A DNA stretch of 64,000 bases from Podospora bellae-mahoneyi (taxonomy: Eukaryota > Ascomycota > Sordariomycetes > Sordariales > Podosporaceae): assembly GCF_035222275.1 (NCBI RefSeq), contig NW_026946360.1:620001-684000 (forward strand), in the 5' to 3' direction. The position numbers were made by a program, and so were the translations under genes. Each line of letters starts with the position of its first letter. Position 1 is the first letter of the stretch. Below, piece after piece: positions 32,301-45,662 of the stretch. Below the pieces are notes generated by a model that searched no databases, had not been told where the DNA came from, and saw nothing but the letters and a program-made list of their open reading frames with translations.

Positions 32301-34667
32301 AGATAGCCCAGGTGGGCTGGGCATGGCTTTCCCGAGGCCATTGACGTTCAATTGGATGGTGATAGTTGCATCGTTGAGTAAGTGGTGTGTTCATGAGAAA
32401 TCCGTCGTCGGTGGTTGCAGGCCTTCCCCACGATTTGGTCGCAGCCAATGGGGCCCGAATGGCCTATGCAAGCCTCGATTCCCGTCCCCTCACGCGTTGC
32501 CCACCCTTTCACCACAGATTGTGCCTTTGAGCTTGGGACTCAGTATGGTTGGGCTCCGTCAAAGGTACCGGCGTCGACAGGCGCTTCTGGCGTTTTTTCT
32601 TCCCGCTGATGCAGCTGCCACGTACAGCCTGTTGGTGATGACTGTGGCTGGTGACGCCCTGCACTCTCTGGTCCTAGGGGACGTCGCCCGTGTTGCCGTG
32701 CTCTGTTGTTCAAGGATATCCCAGCAAGGTAGTTTTGAGAATGCCATGATAGCCGCCATATGCAATTCTCTGATCAGCCAAGCAGATGTTGTAGATAACA
32801 TTCAGAAATAGGGGTTGTGGTTACGGCGACGTCCACGGCATCGGTTGACTAGAAGAAACGAGAAGGGACCAGGAAGCCAGCCGGTTTGCTACGAACGCTT
32901 CGTTGTCCATGTCCACCATTTGCTGCAAGAATAGAATATCTCGACATGACTGCTGTGTTGTTGGAATGAAGCGCAATCGAAACGATGCCGTCCTTGTCGA
33001 CAGTGCAACGCAACGCAGCGTTACCTTGGGCGATGCTGCAGAGACATTACGTCGATGACCCGGGATGTCTGCTGCCAACCGCAGCAGGATGACCGATGCT
33101 GTCAGGATGGTGGACTTGGAGACATGCAGGATTTGCGTGTGCCCGTATTTCGAACGTGCCCGTGACAAAGCCAGCTGATGTGAACGGTTCGTCGCACATC
33201 TTTGTGGTTGTTCGATGAGAGAGGTTGGAAAAAATGCTCCGGCTGTAAAGTAAGGAAAAAAATGTTTCAGCGCAAGAGCAGCAGCTGCCGCTCAAGTCCG
33301 AAGAAAGTGTCAGCGTCATCCCATTGAGAATGATCCCTTCCTGCAGTGTCAGGAGGCCAGAATGTTAGGGGACCCTTTGAGCGTTTGGCACTGTCCCAAC
33401 AGCCCACGGTAGCTGCATGAGTGGCATGTTCCGGCGTTACCAGTTTGGTGTCTTTTCCCTACGCCCCCACGTGGACCTCTACCTGGACGGGGGGCATGAG
33501 CGACTTTTACGGACTGCATCTACAGATTCGGTACGCAAATTGGAGTTTGGATTGAAGGGAACTGTCACCGGTCCTCCTCACTCCTCCCACGCACCAAGTA
33601 CCACATGAGGATTCCCAATGAGGAGATGCTGTGAAAGGTGGACCAATCGCTACCGTGTGCTTATGGATACTTTCTGGCCAATGACAACGGTGCACCAATC
33701 ACAACTCACCTGCCACGTCCTGCATCTCTGCAAGTGGCTGGTGATGGTGAAGCACAAATGGGCGGATGAGGGCGATGGCATGTACTGCCTCTATGTGCAC
33801 CTCATCTGCCCGTCTCCGATGACCGCACCATCCTGGCTGGCCTGGGGCACGAAGGGGGGGAGGTCCGTTTTTCCTGAGCGTTCTATGCAGCAGCATTAAT
33901 GGGGTTGCACCGGGCTCTTTTACATGGTAGGAATTCTTAAAATCACGACGTCCCCATCCATCGACCTGAAGTGCTTCTACACTATCTGGGCCCCATATGA
34001 TCTGTCAACCGCTAGTGAAGCATCCCAAGACACTTCATCCAACGCCGCGACGCATCAACGTATCAACGTATCAAGGCATCTCTGCTTCTGCTTCTGCTCC
34101 TGCTCCTGCTTGTGCGTCTACATCTGCACAACCCACCTGTTCACTTTTCTGCCGCCCCGAATCTATTTGTTCGTTCGACCTGTCGAGGATTCAAAGCAAC
34201 CACGGCACCTCAGCAAAACGCACGACGCCAGCTCCCCGCGTTTAATGCCCGACCTAACCTAAGAAGTTACCTGACACCTGCAGACCCCGAACAACGCAAC
34301 TGCAACCCTGTCTCTGTAGTTGCAGCCCCCCCCCTTGGCTCGACTCCGGCACACTATTCCGGACCCTTTCCAATTCCCAAGGTCTTCAACGGCGCTGAGC
34401 TCGCTGCCGCCCAATCCGCCATCCCCTGGATATTGGGTCACTTTCTATAAGACCATCCTGAGCCCCCACCGGCCCTCCAAGCTCGGGACCCCCCTTTTCT
34501 TCCCCACTTCACCATCAAGAACAGCAACAACAACAGCCATAACTCGGACATCTCGTCTGAACAAACCCCTCACCTCTTTTCCCTCTCACGCTCTCACCAC
34601 CCTCCCCACCCCTTTTTCACTCTACTCTCACCACCTCACACACACACACCCCTCACCATCCTCCAAT
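29396..34667. other. Long stretch without a recognisable gene
   Basis: Several open frames of 100-220 codons exist on both strands (for example around 30661-31116 +, 31622-32218 - and 32155-32811 +), but none resembles a protein family, has convincing splice structure or excludes the others. It may hold non-coding transcripts, decayed genes or lineage-specific genes. The last 400 bases are C/CT-rich with CA runs and form the leader of the gene starting at 34668. Confidence 0.4.
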
Positions 34668-36175
34668 ATGCCTCCTTCTACTACCCCCAAAAGGCAAACA
34701 CGCTCAAGTCACTCCTCCACCAGCCAGGAATCTCGAAATAGGAGGAGTAACGACTCATATGGCTCTAACTCAACTGCGCCCACCTCCCTCTACACCTCGC
34801 CCCGTCCCTCTGGCTTGAAGCGCTCCCCCGCATCAACAGGAAGCAGTGGTACGTCCAGGAGTTACGACTACCAAAACGATGTCAGCCCTACCACTTCCCT
34901 CGACTCGCGCTCCTCCGTCGAGACATATGCCTCGACGACAGCTTCATCTGAGGATATTGCCACCCTGGACGACAAGTCGTTGGACTACGAGTACAACAGC
35001 ATCCCGCCGCTTCCCGTGTACCGCCGCGAGCTTGTCGAGCCCAATGTCCGCCCTTCAACCCCCCAAGACTTCGCCAAACTCTTCCCCTCGCTCAACCGCC
35101 TGACAATTCGCCATGATGAGTTTACTTCCGACGGAAACATGAACTTGCGGATCGACACAGTGGTGACGGGACGGAGGAGAACGGCCATCCAGCTCTTCCA
35201 TCTTCGCATGTACGATCTGGCCAAGCGGGAATTCTCGCTTCGTCGGTACTCGAGGGATTCTGGTCGCGAGGTTTGCAACTCGAAGCGCAAGTACACTGAG
35301 CCGGGCGCTCCTTCGAGGCCCCAATCCAGGGATCACGATGAGAGGCCAACGCTGAAGCGCTCCATGTCGACCGCGATCAAGAACTTGGGTGGTGGAAAGC
35401 CGGCTCTTCGCCGCGCGAAGTCGGGCATGGCAGCCTTGGGCCGCCCTGGCACGGGCTACTCATCTTCTGATGCGGATGATGAGATCTTCCACGATCGGAG
35501 CAACTTGTCTCGTCTGTCACTCGATCATCACAAGGCCCAGAGGCCGCAGCCTACCAACACTATCAAGCTTGAGTTCAGTAACTATGCCCGTGTGGATGTG
35601 CATCGTCGGGGCAGCAAGAACAACAAGCGCTACGAATTTGAGTGGTGGGGCCACAAGTACAGCTGGAAGCGTCACTTTGACAAGCAGCTGAACTCAGTGT
35701 CCTTCCACTTGATCCGAGACGGGAACTCCAGCGCGCCGGTCGCGCATATCGTTCCCGAGACAAGGTCTCCCAGCCAGGTGCTCGCTGACGAGAACGCTGG
35801 TGGCTGGGTGCCTCCTTGCTTCATGTGGATCGCCGATGAGACCATCGTGGATGCCATCACTGATGTTGCCGAGTAAGTTTTCTTTCCACCTCCTGAATTT
35901 TGTACACGGGCAGCTTGCTAACTTGATTCCTCAGTGTCATTATGTCTACCGGGCTCATGGCTCTCGTGGATGACTGCATCAAGGAGCGATGGCAGACCAA
36001 GAAGGTCCATCACATTCCCGTTCCCTTGATTCACAAGACGGTCAGCTTTGAGAACATCAACCCCAGGGCTATCATGCAGAGCATTTTCGGCCGGCGGCAC
36101 TCCCACTCAAGTGACCGCCCGCCCTCGGCACCATCGAGCCCTCTGCGATTCGCGAATCCCGTGCCGGTCTACTAG
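34668..36175 (+). CDS. Conserved fungal protein of unknown function, two exons
   Basis: Exons 34668-35872 and 35935-36175 give 481 residues. The 62-nt intron has GTAAGT, GCTAAC and TCCTCAG. The N-terminal ~120 residues are Ser/Thr/Pro-rich and disordered. From about LPVYRRELVEPN the protein is folded: LTIRHDEFTSDGNMNLRIDT, then RRTAIQLFHLRMYDLAKREFSLRRY, a Ser/Arg-rich insert, and an aromatic-rich C-terminal block containing KLEFSNYARVDVHRRG, KRYEFEWWGHKYSWKR, VAHIVPETRSPSQ and GGWVPPCFMWI, ending with a helix DVIMSTGLMALVDDCIKERW and a disordered tail. The alternation of strands and Trp/Tyr residues suggests a beta-sandwich or tubby-like lipid-interacting fold, but that is a guess. I recall similar uncharacterised proteins in Pezizomycotina and know no function. 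The frame is open upstream to 34320, but ATG 34668 follows a clear leader. Confidence 0.8.
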
Positions 36176-38886
36176 ACCGACCGACTGCACACTTTGAGCT
36201 GCAGTCTTTTTTTGAACTTTTTCCTTGCCACCGGCAATGTCATGTACTCGGGCCGAAAGGCGGTTGGATGTGGTTGGAACACCCTACTTTCCGGCTTTCC
36301 TTCTCCCTGTCAGTGGTTTTCGGCGCCCGACACAGCTGCCACGTGTTGCTGCCCAACCACGAGACGGACAGGTTCCCAAAGTTCTGGGAACCCATAAGGA
36401 GAACATGGCGACGCCTCCTTGATCTGAGATGGTTGAGAACACGGGGCACCGATGACGACGTTTCGCCTCTTATTTCCCTTGTAGAGTTTTCCGTGTGTTT
36501 TTTCATTCTTGTTCTATATCTGGGCCCTTTTCTTGTTTTTCTTTTCACCATCTTGTCTACTTTAAAAAGCGTTTTTCGTTGTGTCATTTGCCCTTTGGCT
36601 GCTATTATTATCACTACAGCGATTTCTTGTTTGTTTTTCTTTTTTGGAAAGGAACTAATCCGGGTCAGCATGGATGTTTAATGGACATGGCGTTTCTTTT
36701 TGTTTTCTCATCATCATTCATCACCAACAGACACTTGGCGAAAAGGGGGGACAGGCGCACTCAACACACACTCTCACAAACGCATATGGAGGGGAATGGT
36801 TGGGTATGGGATAGGTTGTCGGCAGCATGATGACAAGGGGAGTTTTTCCTTTTTCTTCTTCTTTTTTCTGACATCTATTTGGGTATCTCATCATGATCAT
36901 GGGCATCTACGGTAGCATTTTTTGGAGCATTTCACGTTGTTTTTTACTCTTTTCTTTTTTTCTTTTTGTTTTTGTTGGAATATGGGCTTGGATGGTGGTG
37001 GAATGGCGTGTTATGATGGAAATGGAAATGATATGAATTGGAGGAGGGGATGAGCTCACATGATGGGGATGACTTGTACTGGCATATATGCGTGGCTCTC
37101 ACCAGGAGCTTTACTTTCTTTCTTGCACTCTAACCCAACTACTCTCCTCTCACGGGGACGAAGGCAGTCACAGATGGACAGAAACGTCAAAGCATTTTCT
37201 TTTGTCGATACATATACAACAACTATACATACATACCAACACAACATTAAAACATTCATCAATATGTTTCACGTTTTGGCATTTGCATGGAGTTGAGATG
37301 CGGTGATAGGTACATATGCATGTCTGGTAAGGAGGGTTTGGAAAGGGGTAAAAAGTGGATGATGATAGAATGATAGGTATATGATAGATAATTGCTGCAA
37401 AGACAACGGAAAGAACTAGACAGAATGACTTGGCCGCTTGTGTGTTCATCTCATGTTTGTGACAGGAACTTGACTGAGTGCTTGGTGTGACTTTGAGAGC
37501 AGGTGCTCTGTGCTCTGTGGCTGCTTCCCAATTGGGAAGGCCAGAGTTTGTGTAAGTGCGCAGCGCTCGGCAGTCTCAAACTCAGACTCACACTCAACCC
37601 TTCACTCACTCACTCGCCCAATTGACTCCCAATTAACCACTACACCAAACCCAGTTGATGAGCTCTTCAAAAACCGAGATAATATGCCAAGTTTTAAAAG
37701 CACGTTCAGCCAACCTAGACATGATCTAGTTCTGTCAACACAGCAACACAAACTCGCCCATAATCGAAACTATGCCTAAACCCAGTGCCTTGTGTACATC
37801 CATTACGAGGACAGGGTTGATAAAAAGACACATAAATGTCAGTGGGTGAAGCTCTGTCTCGACCAAAAAATCACCGAGAATTCTATCAGCCCTTTCCGCC
37901 AAAATCTGCAGACATCACCATCGCCATCGCCACCAAAAGAACCATCCGTCCATTCCCAAACCCCAAAAATCTACCCTGGCGAGAACCCCTTCCGGATGCC
38001 CGAACCCGAAACCAGCTCCGCCATCAACCACAGTGTGCGCATTGTTGAGAGCCAGACTCAACACCACCCCCCATCTCCACCTTTTTCTACATGGCCAGAC
38101 ACCACATCCCCCAATGTTGAGCCCTATACCCCACAACAACATCCTCCATGAAAATTCCCCCCATTCGTCCGGTGCTTTTGTAGTATTGTAGATCCCCGAC
38201 TCCCACGCAAGGTCTTCCCAATCGCGCTGACTCGTACGGCAAACCAAGTACCTGTACCTTTCTTTGCTGCCCACCCCATCATCCATCATCCCCAAAATTT
38301 CCAAAACAAAGGGACCCGTGGAAAACGCCACTTTGTACACACACCCTTTTCGATTTCCCCTTACCCAGGGGCTTGCTTGTCTGACACCCAGAGTGCCCAC
38401 AAGAGCCCAAGTTTCATGACATTTCATTGCGGGGAAAGAGACGTCAGCTTCTCGAAGCCGCCGTTGGGACTTTTGTAGGCGGGCCTCATGAGGTTGTCTA
38501 TTGCTGTTGTTCGCCATCAAGGGGTTGCGAATAACTTCACATAGCAACACAACAACGCAACAGCGCAACGCCAACACATTTTACGGCTTGTACCGCACAC
38601 AGGCTCTATTTCTCCTCTCCTGTAAAATCTTATGACTTCTAAAAACCGATAAAAACCAAACCATACCAAACCAAATTCCCAAAAACGCTCCGTTAAACCG
38701 CCTGCCCATACATGACACGCATTACAAAAATGTGCGGGTTCATCAAAGAGTACAAGAAAAAATGTACAACATCTACAATGAGAAAAAGAAAAAGTTCCAT
38801 GCAGCCATGCTTTGATAGAAAAACCGATTTTCCTTGCCATTTCCTTTTCACATAATCGTCCCATCCACCCATTAGTTTGAATTCAT
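36176..38886. other. Convergent intergenic region before FAS1
   Basis: The first part (36176-37000) is very T-rich and probably the 3' UTR of the unknown gene. The rest has only short open frames on both strands, without family features. The longest is a 220-codon minus-strand frame at 37915-38577, which is rich in Trp and Gly and appears to be a chance frame. The FAS1 3' UTR occupies the right end. Confidence 0.4.
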
Positions 38887-41800
38887 TTACGCCTCGCCTT
38901 GAAGGGCCGCGGCACCATCCTCAGAGTACTTCTCCCAGTTGGCCAGGATGTGGCCGATTCTGGGCGAGTTGGTCAGGCGGTACACATCCTCAAAGTACTC
39001 CTTGGTCAACTCAAACGGCTTGGCCGTCACGTTGGGGATGTACTTGCCAATGAGCTTGGCAGGGTCGATGGTGGTTTGCTTGATCTTCTTGAGCAAGAAA
39101 CTCCTGAAGGGCTTGACACCAGACCGCAAGAAAGTAGAGTGGAAGGGCACGTCGATACCCTTGAGAGGGATGGTGGCGAACCCACGCTCGAGTTCCAGGG
39201 GCTTAGGTTTGGCTTCGGTCTCCTTGGCACACGCCTGGATGATCTCCACCAGCTTCTCCTTGACCATCTCGGGCTGGAAGTCCTTGCGCATCTGCTCAAT
39301 GTCGATCTTCATGTGCTTGAGGTAGTTGGTAACGCCAGCGAGGGTGTCGAGGGCACGGAGGTCACCAGCGCACACATACTGCATGTTGGCGATGTTGAAG
39401 TTGACGATTTCCAAGAGCCAGCCGGTGCTCTCCGCAATGTTGCCGACCACGAAGCGGAGCGCCTCCTCGTTGAAGGTCTTGCTGATGCGGCTGGGGTTGA
39501 CGGCGCACATGCTGTAGTTGGAGCGACCCTGCTCGTCACGCTCGACCGCGACTTGCATGGTCAGACCGCGGTAGAAGACGACAGAGACCAAAGACTCGAT
39601 GGGCATGACATCTGCGAGAGCAGCCAGAGCAGAGTACTCTCCAAGAGAGTGACCAGCAAAGGTGCTATCCCTGGGCACAAGACCCTTGGCCTTCATGTCC
39701 TCGAAACTTGCCTTCTCCATCAAGGTGAGGGCGGGCTGTGTGAACTGGGTGGCGGAAAGCAGACCCGTTGGTGAACGGTAGGTGTACGATGTGGTCTTCT
39801 CGTCGATCTCCTTGAAAATGCGCTCAGATCTGACGGAGCCATCGGCGGCAACTGTCTCGAAGGTCATGGCCATGTAGTTTTGACGGATGGCCTTGCCGCG
39901 GGGACCACCGAAGTGAATGGTGAGCTCCTTGGGGTTGTTCTTGACGATGTTGGAGATGGCAAAGCCTGCAGCCTGTTAGTAACATGCCACACAGCGAGGC
40001 GAAAATGCAAAAGTGACACTTACCATAAGTATCCAAGAGGTAGTTGTCGGCACGGTCCCAAACGTCCTTGGCAACAGGACTGCTGTTGTACAAGTCCATA
40101 CCCATGCCTTGCTCCTGAGAACCTTGACCAGTGAAGACATAAGCCGTCACAGGCTGCTCAATCTCGGCCTCGCCGAGAAGGACCTTCTCCTCCGTCTCCT
40201 TGTTGCTGGCCTCGACCTTGATGATCTTGCGACCGGCAACCATACCGACGTGCTGTAGCTTGACATTGAGATCGTCATGGGGAAGAACCATGCCAGTAAG
40301 AGAAGCGTGGAAGCTGCGAACGCGACCAACCTTGTTCTCAGCGGCCCAGGTCTCAACCAAGCTGCGGACGGCAGCGCTGGAGTACATGCCATGTGTGATG
40401 GTGCCGGGCAGGTTGGCATAAGCGGCAAAGACGCGAGAGACGTGAATGGGGTTGTAGTCACCAGAGACGCGGGCATAAGTCTCGTTGGAAGCAGGGGCGC
40501 GCAGCTGGAGAGGGGTCTTGCCGCTGAGAGGAATGGGGTTCTCAAAGTTGATGGGCTGCTCGATGGAAGATCCGTTGCGCTGGAGGTAGTCAATCACTGG
40601 GTTGCCGTGGGATTCGCCGGCCTCGTAGTCGACGGTAGCAACCTGAATGATCTCCTTGGTGGGAAGCTCCACAAGAACCTGGCCACGAGTCTCCACGTGG
40701 CTGAAGACGTTCCTGTTCTTGAACCTGACCAAACTGTGCAGACGGAAGATCAAAGTCTGTCCAAGGAGCTCGATATCAGGGCTAGCATCGTCAAGAACAA
40801 ACCACTGCTTGGAGCGAAGGACGGCGACATCCTTGGTGCTAGCGAGGTGCACCTGCATGGGCGTCTCGACCTTGCGCTGGAAAGTGTTCTCGAAGTCGTT
40901 GTAGACACCGCGGTACAGGAACTGAGAAGTGACCTCCATGACAGCTTGGCCATCACGTGTGATGGTGCCGCACACCTCGACCATCTTTCCAGACTCTTGG
41001 TTGATGACGGCGTTGATCTGGGCGGTGGTGTGGACCTCATCGCCCTTCTTCAGAGGCTCGGCACCTGGCATCATGCGGAAGGCATTGGAGAGATGGACAA
41101 GCTTGAGCAGGTCACCGTCAATGGTGCGAGGGAAGATAGGCTTGGTGATAGCCTTCCAGCCAACGACGATGGCAAAGTCCATGGGGGCGTACATGATTTT
41201 CTCGGGTCTGTCGACGAAAGCCTCGCCGGTGTTGCCAACGGCATGGACGAAGTCGTTGATGGCCTCGCTGGTGATGACAGTCTTGCCGCCGTCGAATTTG
41301 CTGGTGACAGGAGCATCGAGATCAAACTTCTCATCACCAAACCATGCACGCCAATAGAACTCCTTGATGTGGTTGTTGCGGTTCTCCATAACCTCGTGAA
41401 TAGGAGCATACCCAGCTTCAGGGCGGTACTTGAAGCGGAGCGGCAGGGCGACCGACTTGCCAAGGGCAGTGGTATCCTTGATCAAGCTGACGACAATCTC
41501 ATCCTTGCCATCAAGCTTGACCTCAATAACCTCGACATAGCGGTTATGGCGAGGCTGCTCCTTGACCACGATGACAGTCTTGGCAGGATCATCAGGGTTA
41601 GTGATCTCAACAAACAAGCCTCTAGCCGGAGCAAAAATCTTCTTCATCGGGTTGGTCTGGTACTTTTGCCCCTGAACAATGACCTCGGACCGAAGCAGGG
41701 CGTATCTCCAGTTGCGCTCAGTACCGGCAAGCATGTTGATCCAAGACTCAACATCAGGGAGTTCCGTCGCCGGAGATGAGCTCAAGCGGTAGGTGTGCTT

Positions 41801-44800
41801 GCTGGCGTCAACAGCGATGGTGAGGCCGTCAATATCCAACGGAAGTGGCTTGTCAATGAGATCACCACCGAAGTACTCCACGGTGGGAATCTTGGAAGCA
41901 TCCCCGCCATAGAGGTCCTTGGTGAGACCCTTAATGTGACCCTCGTGAATGTTGTCAAGAATCTCCTTGATGGGCTCGTCAACCTTGGTGGCGTGCTTAG
42001 CCGCCATGGGACCTTGCAGAATGCAGGTCCTGCCAACATCCTTGCCGATGACGGCACCAAGGTCCTCAGACTGCCAGAGAGAATCCTTCTTGAAGAAGAA
42101 CTCGAAATCGCCGTCGAGAGTGGGGACGAAAGTGACAGGCTTCTGGCCACGACGCTTGCACAGGAGCAAGAAGTGCTGAACATCTTGGGCGTTGATGAGC
42201 TGGGTCTCAGCATCAGGGTAGTGCGACAGGATACGCTCGACGGCAGCGAAGGGCTCGTCCAGGTCGGCATAGCTCTGCAAGTGAGATGGCTGGCCAGCAG
42301 AAGTGGTGAAGCGCTCCTCAAGACGGTGGATAAAGTCACCCGTGAGCTTGGCATAGGATGGGTCGATCCAGCGCTTCTCATCCTCGACATAGAGGAGGGC
42401 AACCATGCGGCGCACAACCTCGCCATAGGTCATGTCCTCGAGATCCACGGCGGTTCCGTCCTTCTTCTGACCGAACCACACCTTGTGGAAGTCTTCGTTG
42501 AGCTTCTTGATGATATAGCTCTTCTGTTTCTTGAGCTCGACGAGGCGCTTCTCCTTGGGGAGGCTGAAAATCTTCTGGTCCATCTCGGCCCAGAAGAGAA
42601 CACCGCGGGTGGCGAGCTTGTGGATGGGCTCACCCATTTCAGACATGACAGTGATAACACCGCCAGCTGCTCCCTTGTAAGTGTTCTCCCAAGCAGCATC
42701 ATCAAGACCTGGGGCATCGACGATGGCTTGCTTGGCAGCCTTGCTCGTGTGCGCTTCCTTGGCAACCATCATGCGGCTGCCGAACATGCAACCATCATAT
42801 GGCATGGGGGGGTAGCCATACTTGGTGGACCATTCACCGGTGAGGTAGGGATAGGTATCGTCAGCACCACCGAAACCGCTGCCAGCAACCAGGATGAGAT
42901 TTTCCTGGCGGCGGATACGGCCGTACATGGTAAGGATGGGGGCGTGGAAATCCTCATACGAGTGATGACCACCACCTCTGCCACCAGTCCACTGGAGAAT
43001 GACAGGGAAGTCGGGGTTGGCCTTGGCAATGTTGATAACAGCCTGGATGGCCTCACTGGAACCTGGCTTGAACGAGATGTGCTTCAAGCCAAGCGTCTCA
43101 ATATACTCCTGAGCAACCTCGATGGAGGGAACACCGGCACCGATGGTCAAACCTTCAATGGGAACACCCTCGGATCTGAGCCTGCCAAGGAGCGGGATTT
43201 GCCAGCCCATAGCACGGGGGTTGACGTAAATGAGGTTGACAGTGATACCGCGACCGGCAGGAATGGCCTGCTCGATCTTGTGGATAGCAGCGGTCATAGT
43301 CTTGGCATTGTAGTAACCGCCACCGGCCAACTCAATCTGATACCCAGCGTTCATGGTGGCGGCCACGAAGTCCCAGGGGACGGTGGTAGGGGTCATACCA
43401 GCAACCAGAAGTGGCGGGAGACCAAGCAGTCTGCTCATCTTGGTGCTGACATAGGTCCGCCCGCTGGAAGTCTTGACGAGCTGAGGCCCATACGCCTTTA
43501 CCCAATCAACAGCGTACTTGACAGCGTGCTCCTCATCACGGTCGAAGAGCTCAGACTTGTAGCCAACCTCCGGGACGGTCCCGCTGACGGTGCCAGCCAG
43601 GATGACGCGAACACCGGTGCCATCCTTGCTTCTGCTGGTGAGAACACCGAGGCCCGAGATACCTCCCGGACCAAAGTCCAAGATGTGGGTGGCTTGCGGG
43701 AAAACGGTGGCCTTCTCCCAGTTGACAACCTCGCTGGTGATCATGCGAACCAAAGCCGGGACAACATTGCCCTTGACAGAGTCACGAATGTCCTTTCCAG
43801 TGTTGGTGTCATACACAGCCGAGCCGAGTGACGAGGCGTCGATCTTGACGGTCTTGAGATCCTCGTCAATCAAGCTCGTGGCATCCTCCAGGTACTTGCT
43901 GTGGAAAGGAGCCGTGATAGGCAAGAAGCGGTTAACAAAGCGAACCTTTCTTTGCGTGTGGGGGATCTTGGCCTGGTCAATGCCGGTGGCAGCCTTGACC
44001 TTCCTGAGCTGAGCATTCAGACCGCAGAGGGACTTTGGAGGACCGGCAACAACCACATTTCGGGGGCTGTTGATCAGGGCAATAGAGATGTGCTGATCGG
44101 CTGGCAGATACTGATTTGTGAGGTCAATGTGCTTCTGAACCTCGCTTTGGGGCAGATCGCGAACACTGAGCATAGGGGTGGGCACACCCTCTCCGTTATC
44201 AACGGCATCCTGGAGCAGGGTGGGGGTCATAGACGTCTTGGGGAAAGCTTGCTGGCTGCGGGCACCAATCCAGAAGAGAATGGTCAAGGCGGACTTGGAA
44301 AGCTCCTCAAAGGACTCCCACGAGTCGCAAGCCGCAGTAATGGCAGCCAAAACGATACCCTGGGAGTGACCAGTGGAGCCAGTGACTCTCTCCCGAAGAA
44401 TACCGGGGTGGAGGCCCAGGACTTTGCAGGTGACAGCGTAATGGGCCAACTGCACGAGACCAATGAGCGGGAAACTGACAGGCGCTGAGACCATGTAATC
44501 CAGATCTGGTGTCGATTCGGGGTGGTGAAGCCAGTGGGTGATATCCAAACCCTTGCTGTACAGCTTCTCAGCGCTGGGGTGGCTGGAAAGTGTTTGAAGG
44601 AGCTCGGCGGCATTGGAAATGAGCTCGCCGACGAATGATGGGTAGGTGGTGTGCAACTCCCGGAGCTCATCGAAGTACTCCTCAATGTTTCCTTGTCCAC
44701 CGAAGATATTGTAGATCCGGGCAGCGTCCTCATCGGCAGCACGGAAAAGAGCAGACTGGTGGGACTTCATCGCCCTGTTTGTGGCAGATCTAGCAGCAAA

Positions 44801-45220
44801 GTAGCTGCGGATCACCTCCAACTTCTTGGCATCGATGCCCTCCAGGTTCGCGACAAGCGCGTGGACATCGTTACCCCTGAGGAATGCTCTCTCAAACTCG
44901 TTAAGAATGAGCTTGAGCACTTCTTCATACGAGCCCTGTGCATCATCCTCGCCCTCGGCCACTTCGTTGGCAATGAAGCCCATAAATCTAGCCACCAGCT
45001 CCGGGATCGAAGATGGTTCATCATCCAGAGCCAAATCGTCGGTAGGCGCAGGTAAGCTGGCAGTGAAACGGGTCTTGAGCTCGGAGGCATGGTAATGAAG
45101 GCCAGTGGGTATCAAAAACGTTGTCTCGAGAGAGCCGTGGGAAACTGTAAGGGGACGAAGCGAGGCCGACGATCTAGGTGTGACGGCGCCCGTCTGAGGG
45201 CCGGTCCCGGAACCGTACAT
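38887..45220 (-). CDS. fas1: Fatty acid synthase subunit beta (FAS1), two exons
   Basis: Beta subunit of the fungal cytosolic type I fatty acid synthase (alpha6beta6), carrying acetyl transfer, enoyl reduction, dehydration and malonyl/palmitoyl transfer. Exon 1 45220-40024 and exon 2 39965-38887 give 2091 residues, the family's usual length. The 58-nt intron (GTAAGT, ACTAAC, CTGCAG) joins DTYG to [10 protein letters not shown]. In order: acetyltransferase with GHSQG (Ser286), FMN enoyl reductase ([20 protein letters not shown], then [17 protein letters not shown]), hot-dog dehydratase region ([20 protein letters not shown]), and malonyl/palmitoyl transferase with [16 protein letters not shown] and GHSLGEY (Ser about 1839). 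The start [11 protein letters not shown] matches known fungal FAS1; the frame is open further upstream only because of leader sequence. Divergent FAS2 lies 3042 bases away. Neurospora cel-2 is the orthologue expected. Confidence 0.97.
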
Positions 45221-45283
45221 TATGAAAGATATAGGGGTATCGTATCTAATAAAGAAGTGGACTTGTTGGTCTCTATGAACTCC

Positions 45284-45397
45284 CTGGGTCTTGTTAGCTT
45301 TCTGTTGCAAGCCAATGGCACCCCCCCTCCCTCGTCTCGTCTCCAATTTGGCGGTGAGCCAGCCAGATGATCAATACAAAAAAAAAAGATCACGTAC
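45284..45397 (-). other. Predicted 5' UTR intron of FAS1
   Basis: On the minus strand a GTACGT donor at 45397, an AAGCTAACAAG branch site and an ACCCAG acceptor at 45284 define a 114-nt intron lying 63 bases upstream of the FAS1 ATG. It contains a long A/T homopolymer run near the donor. Confidence 0.6.
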
Positions 45398-45644
45398 CAG
45401 CACAACGATTTGGGAGAGTTCAAGAATTAAACTGCCGGCAACAATTCGCTTTTCTGCGTCGAAAACCGCGAAGACAATGCTGACTGGATGATGAGCAAAC
45501 GAACTACTGGCACAGCACGAGGGGGGTGGTGGGGGAGGGTGCCATAGGTTGCAAGATAGGAGGCAGGCTTACAGGGACTGATGGGAGGTGGCAGGTGGGA
45601 GAGGAGGGAGGGACTGAAATCCTAAGATAGACCTGCCCTTGGAT

Positions 45645-45662
45645 CGTTCGTTCGTTCGTTCG
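45645..45662. repeat. (CGTT)n microsatellite
   Basis: About four and a half CGTT units lie upstream of FAS1. Confidence 0.85.

Noticed and set aside
31622-32811. Open frames of about 200 codons on both strands
   Set aside because: They partly overlap, lack recognisable domains and splice structure, and look like chance frames in GC-balanced DNA.
37915-38577. 220-codon minus-strand frame upstream of the FAS1 3' end
   Set aside because: Odd Trp/Gly/Arg-rich composition and no recognisable family; likely chance.
40277-43831. Two very long + strand open frames (500 and 678 codons) opposite FAS1
   Set aside because: They mirror the codon bias of the FAS1 coding strand and have no family features or signals; the FAS1 reading is certain.
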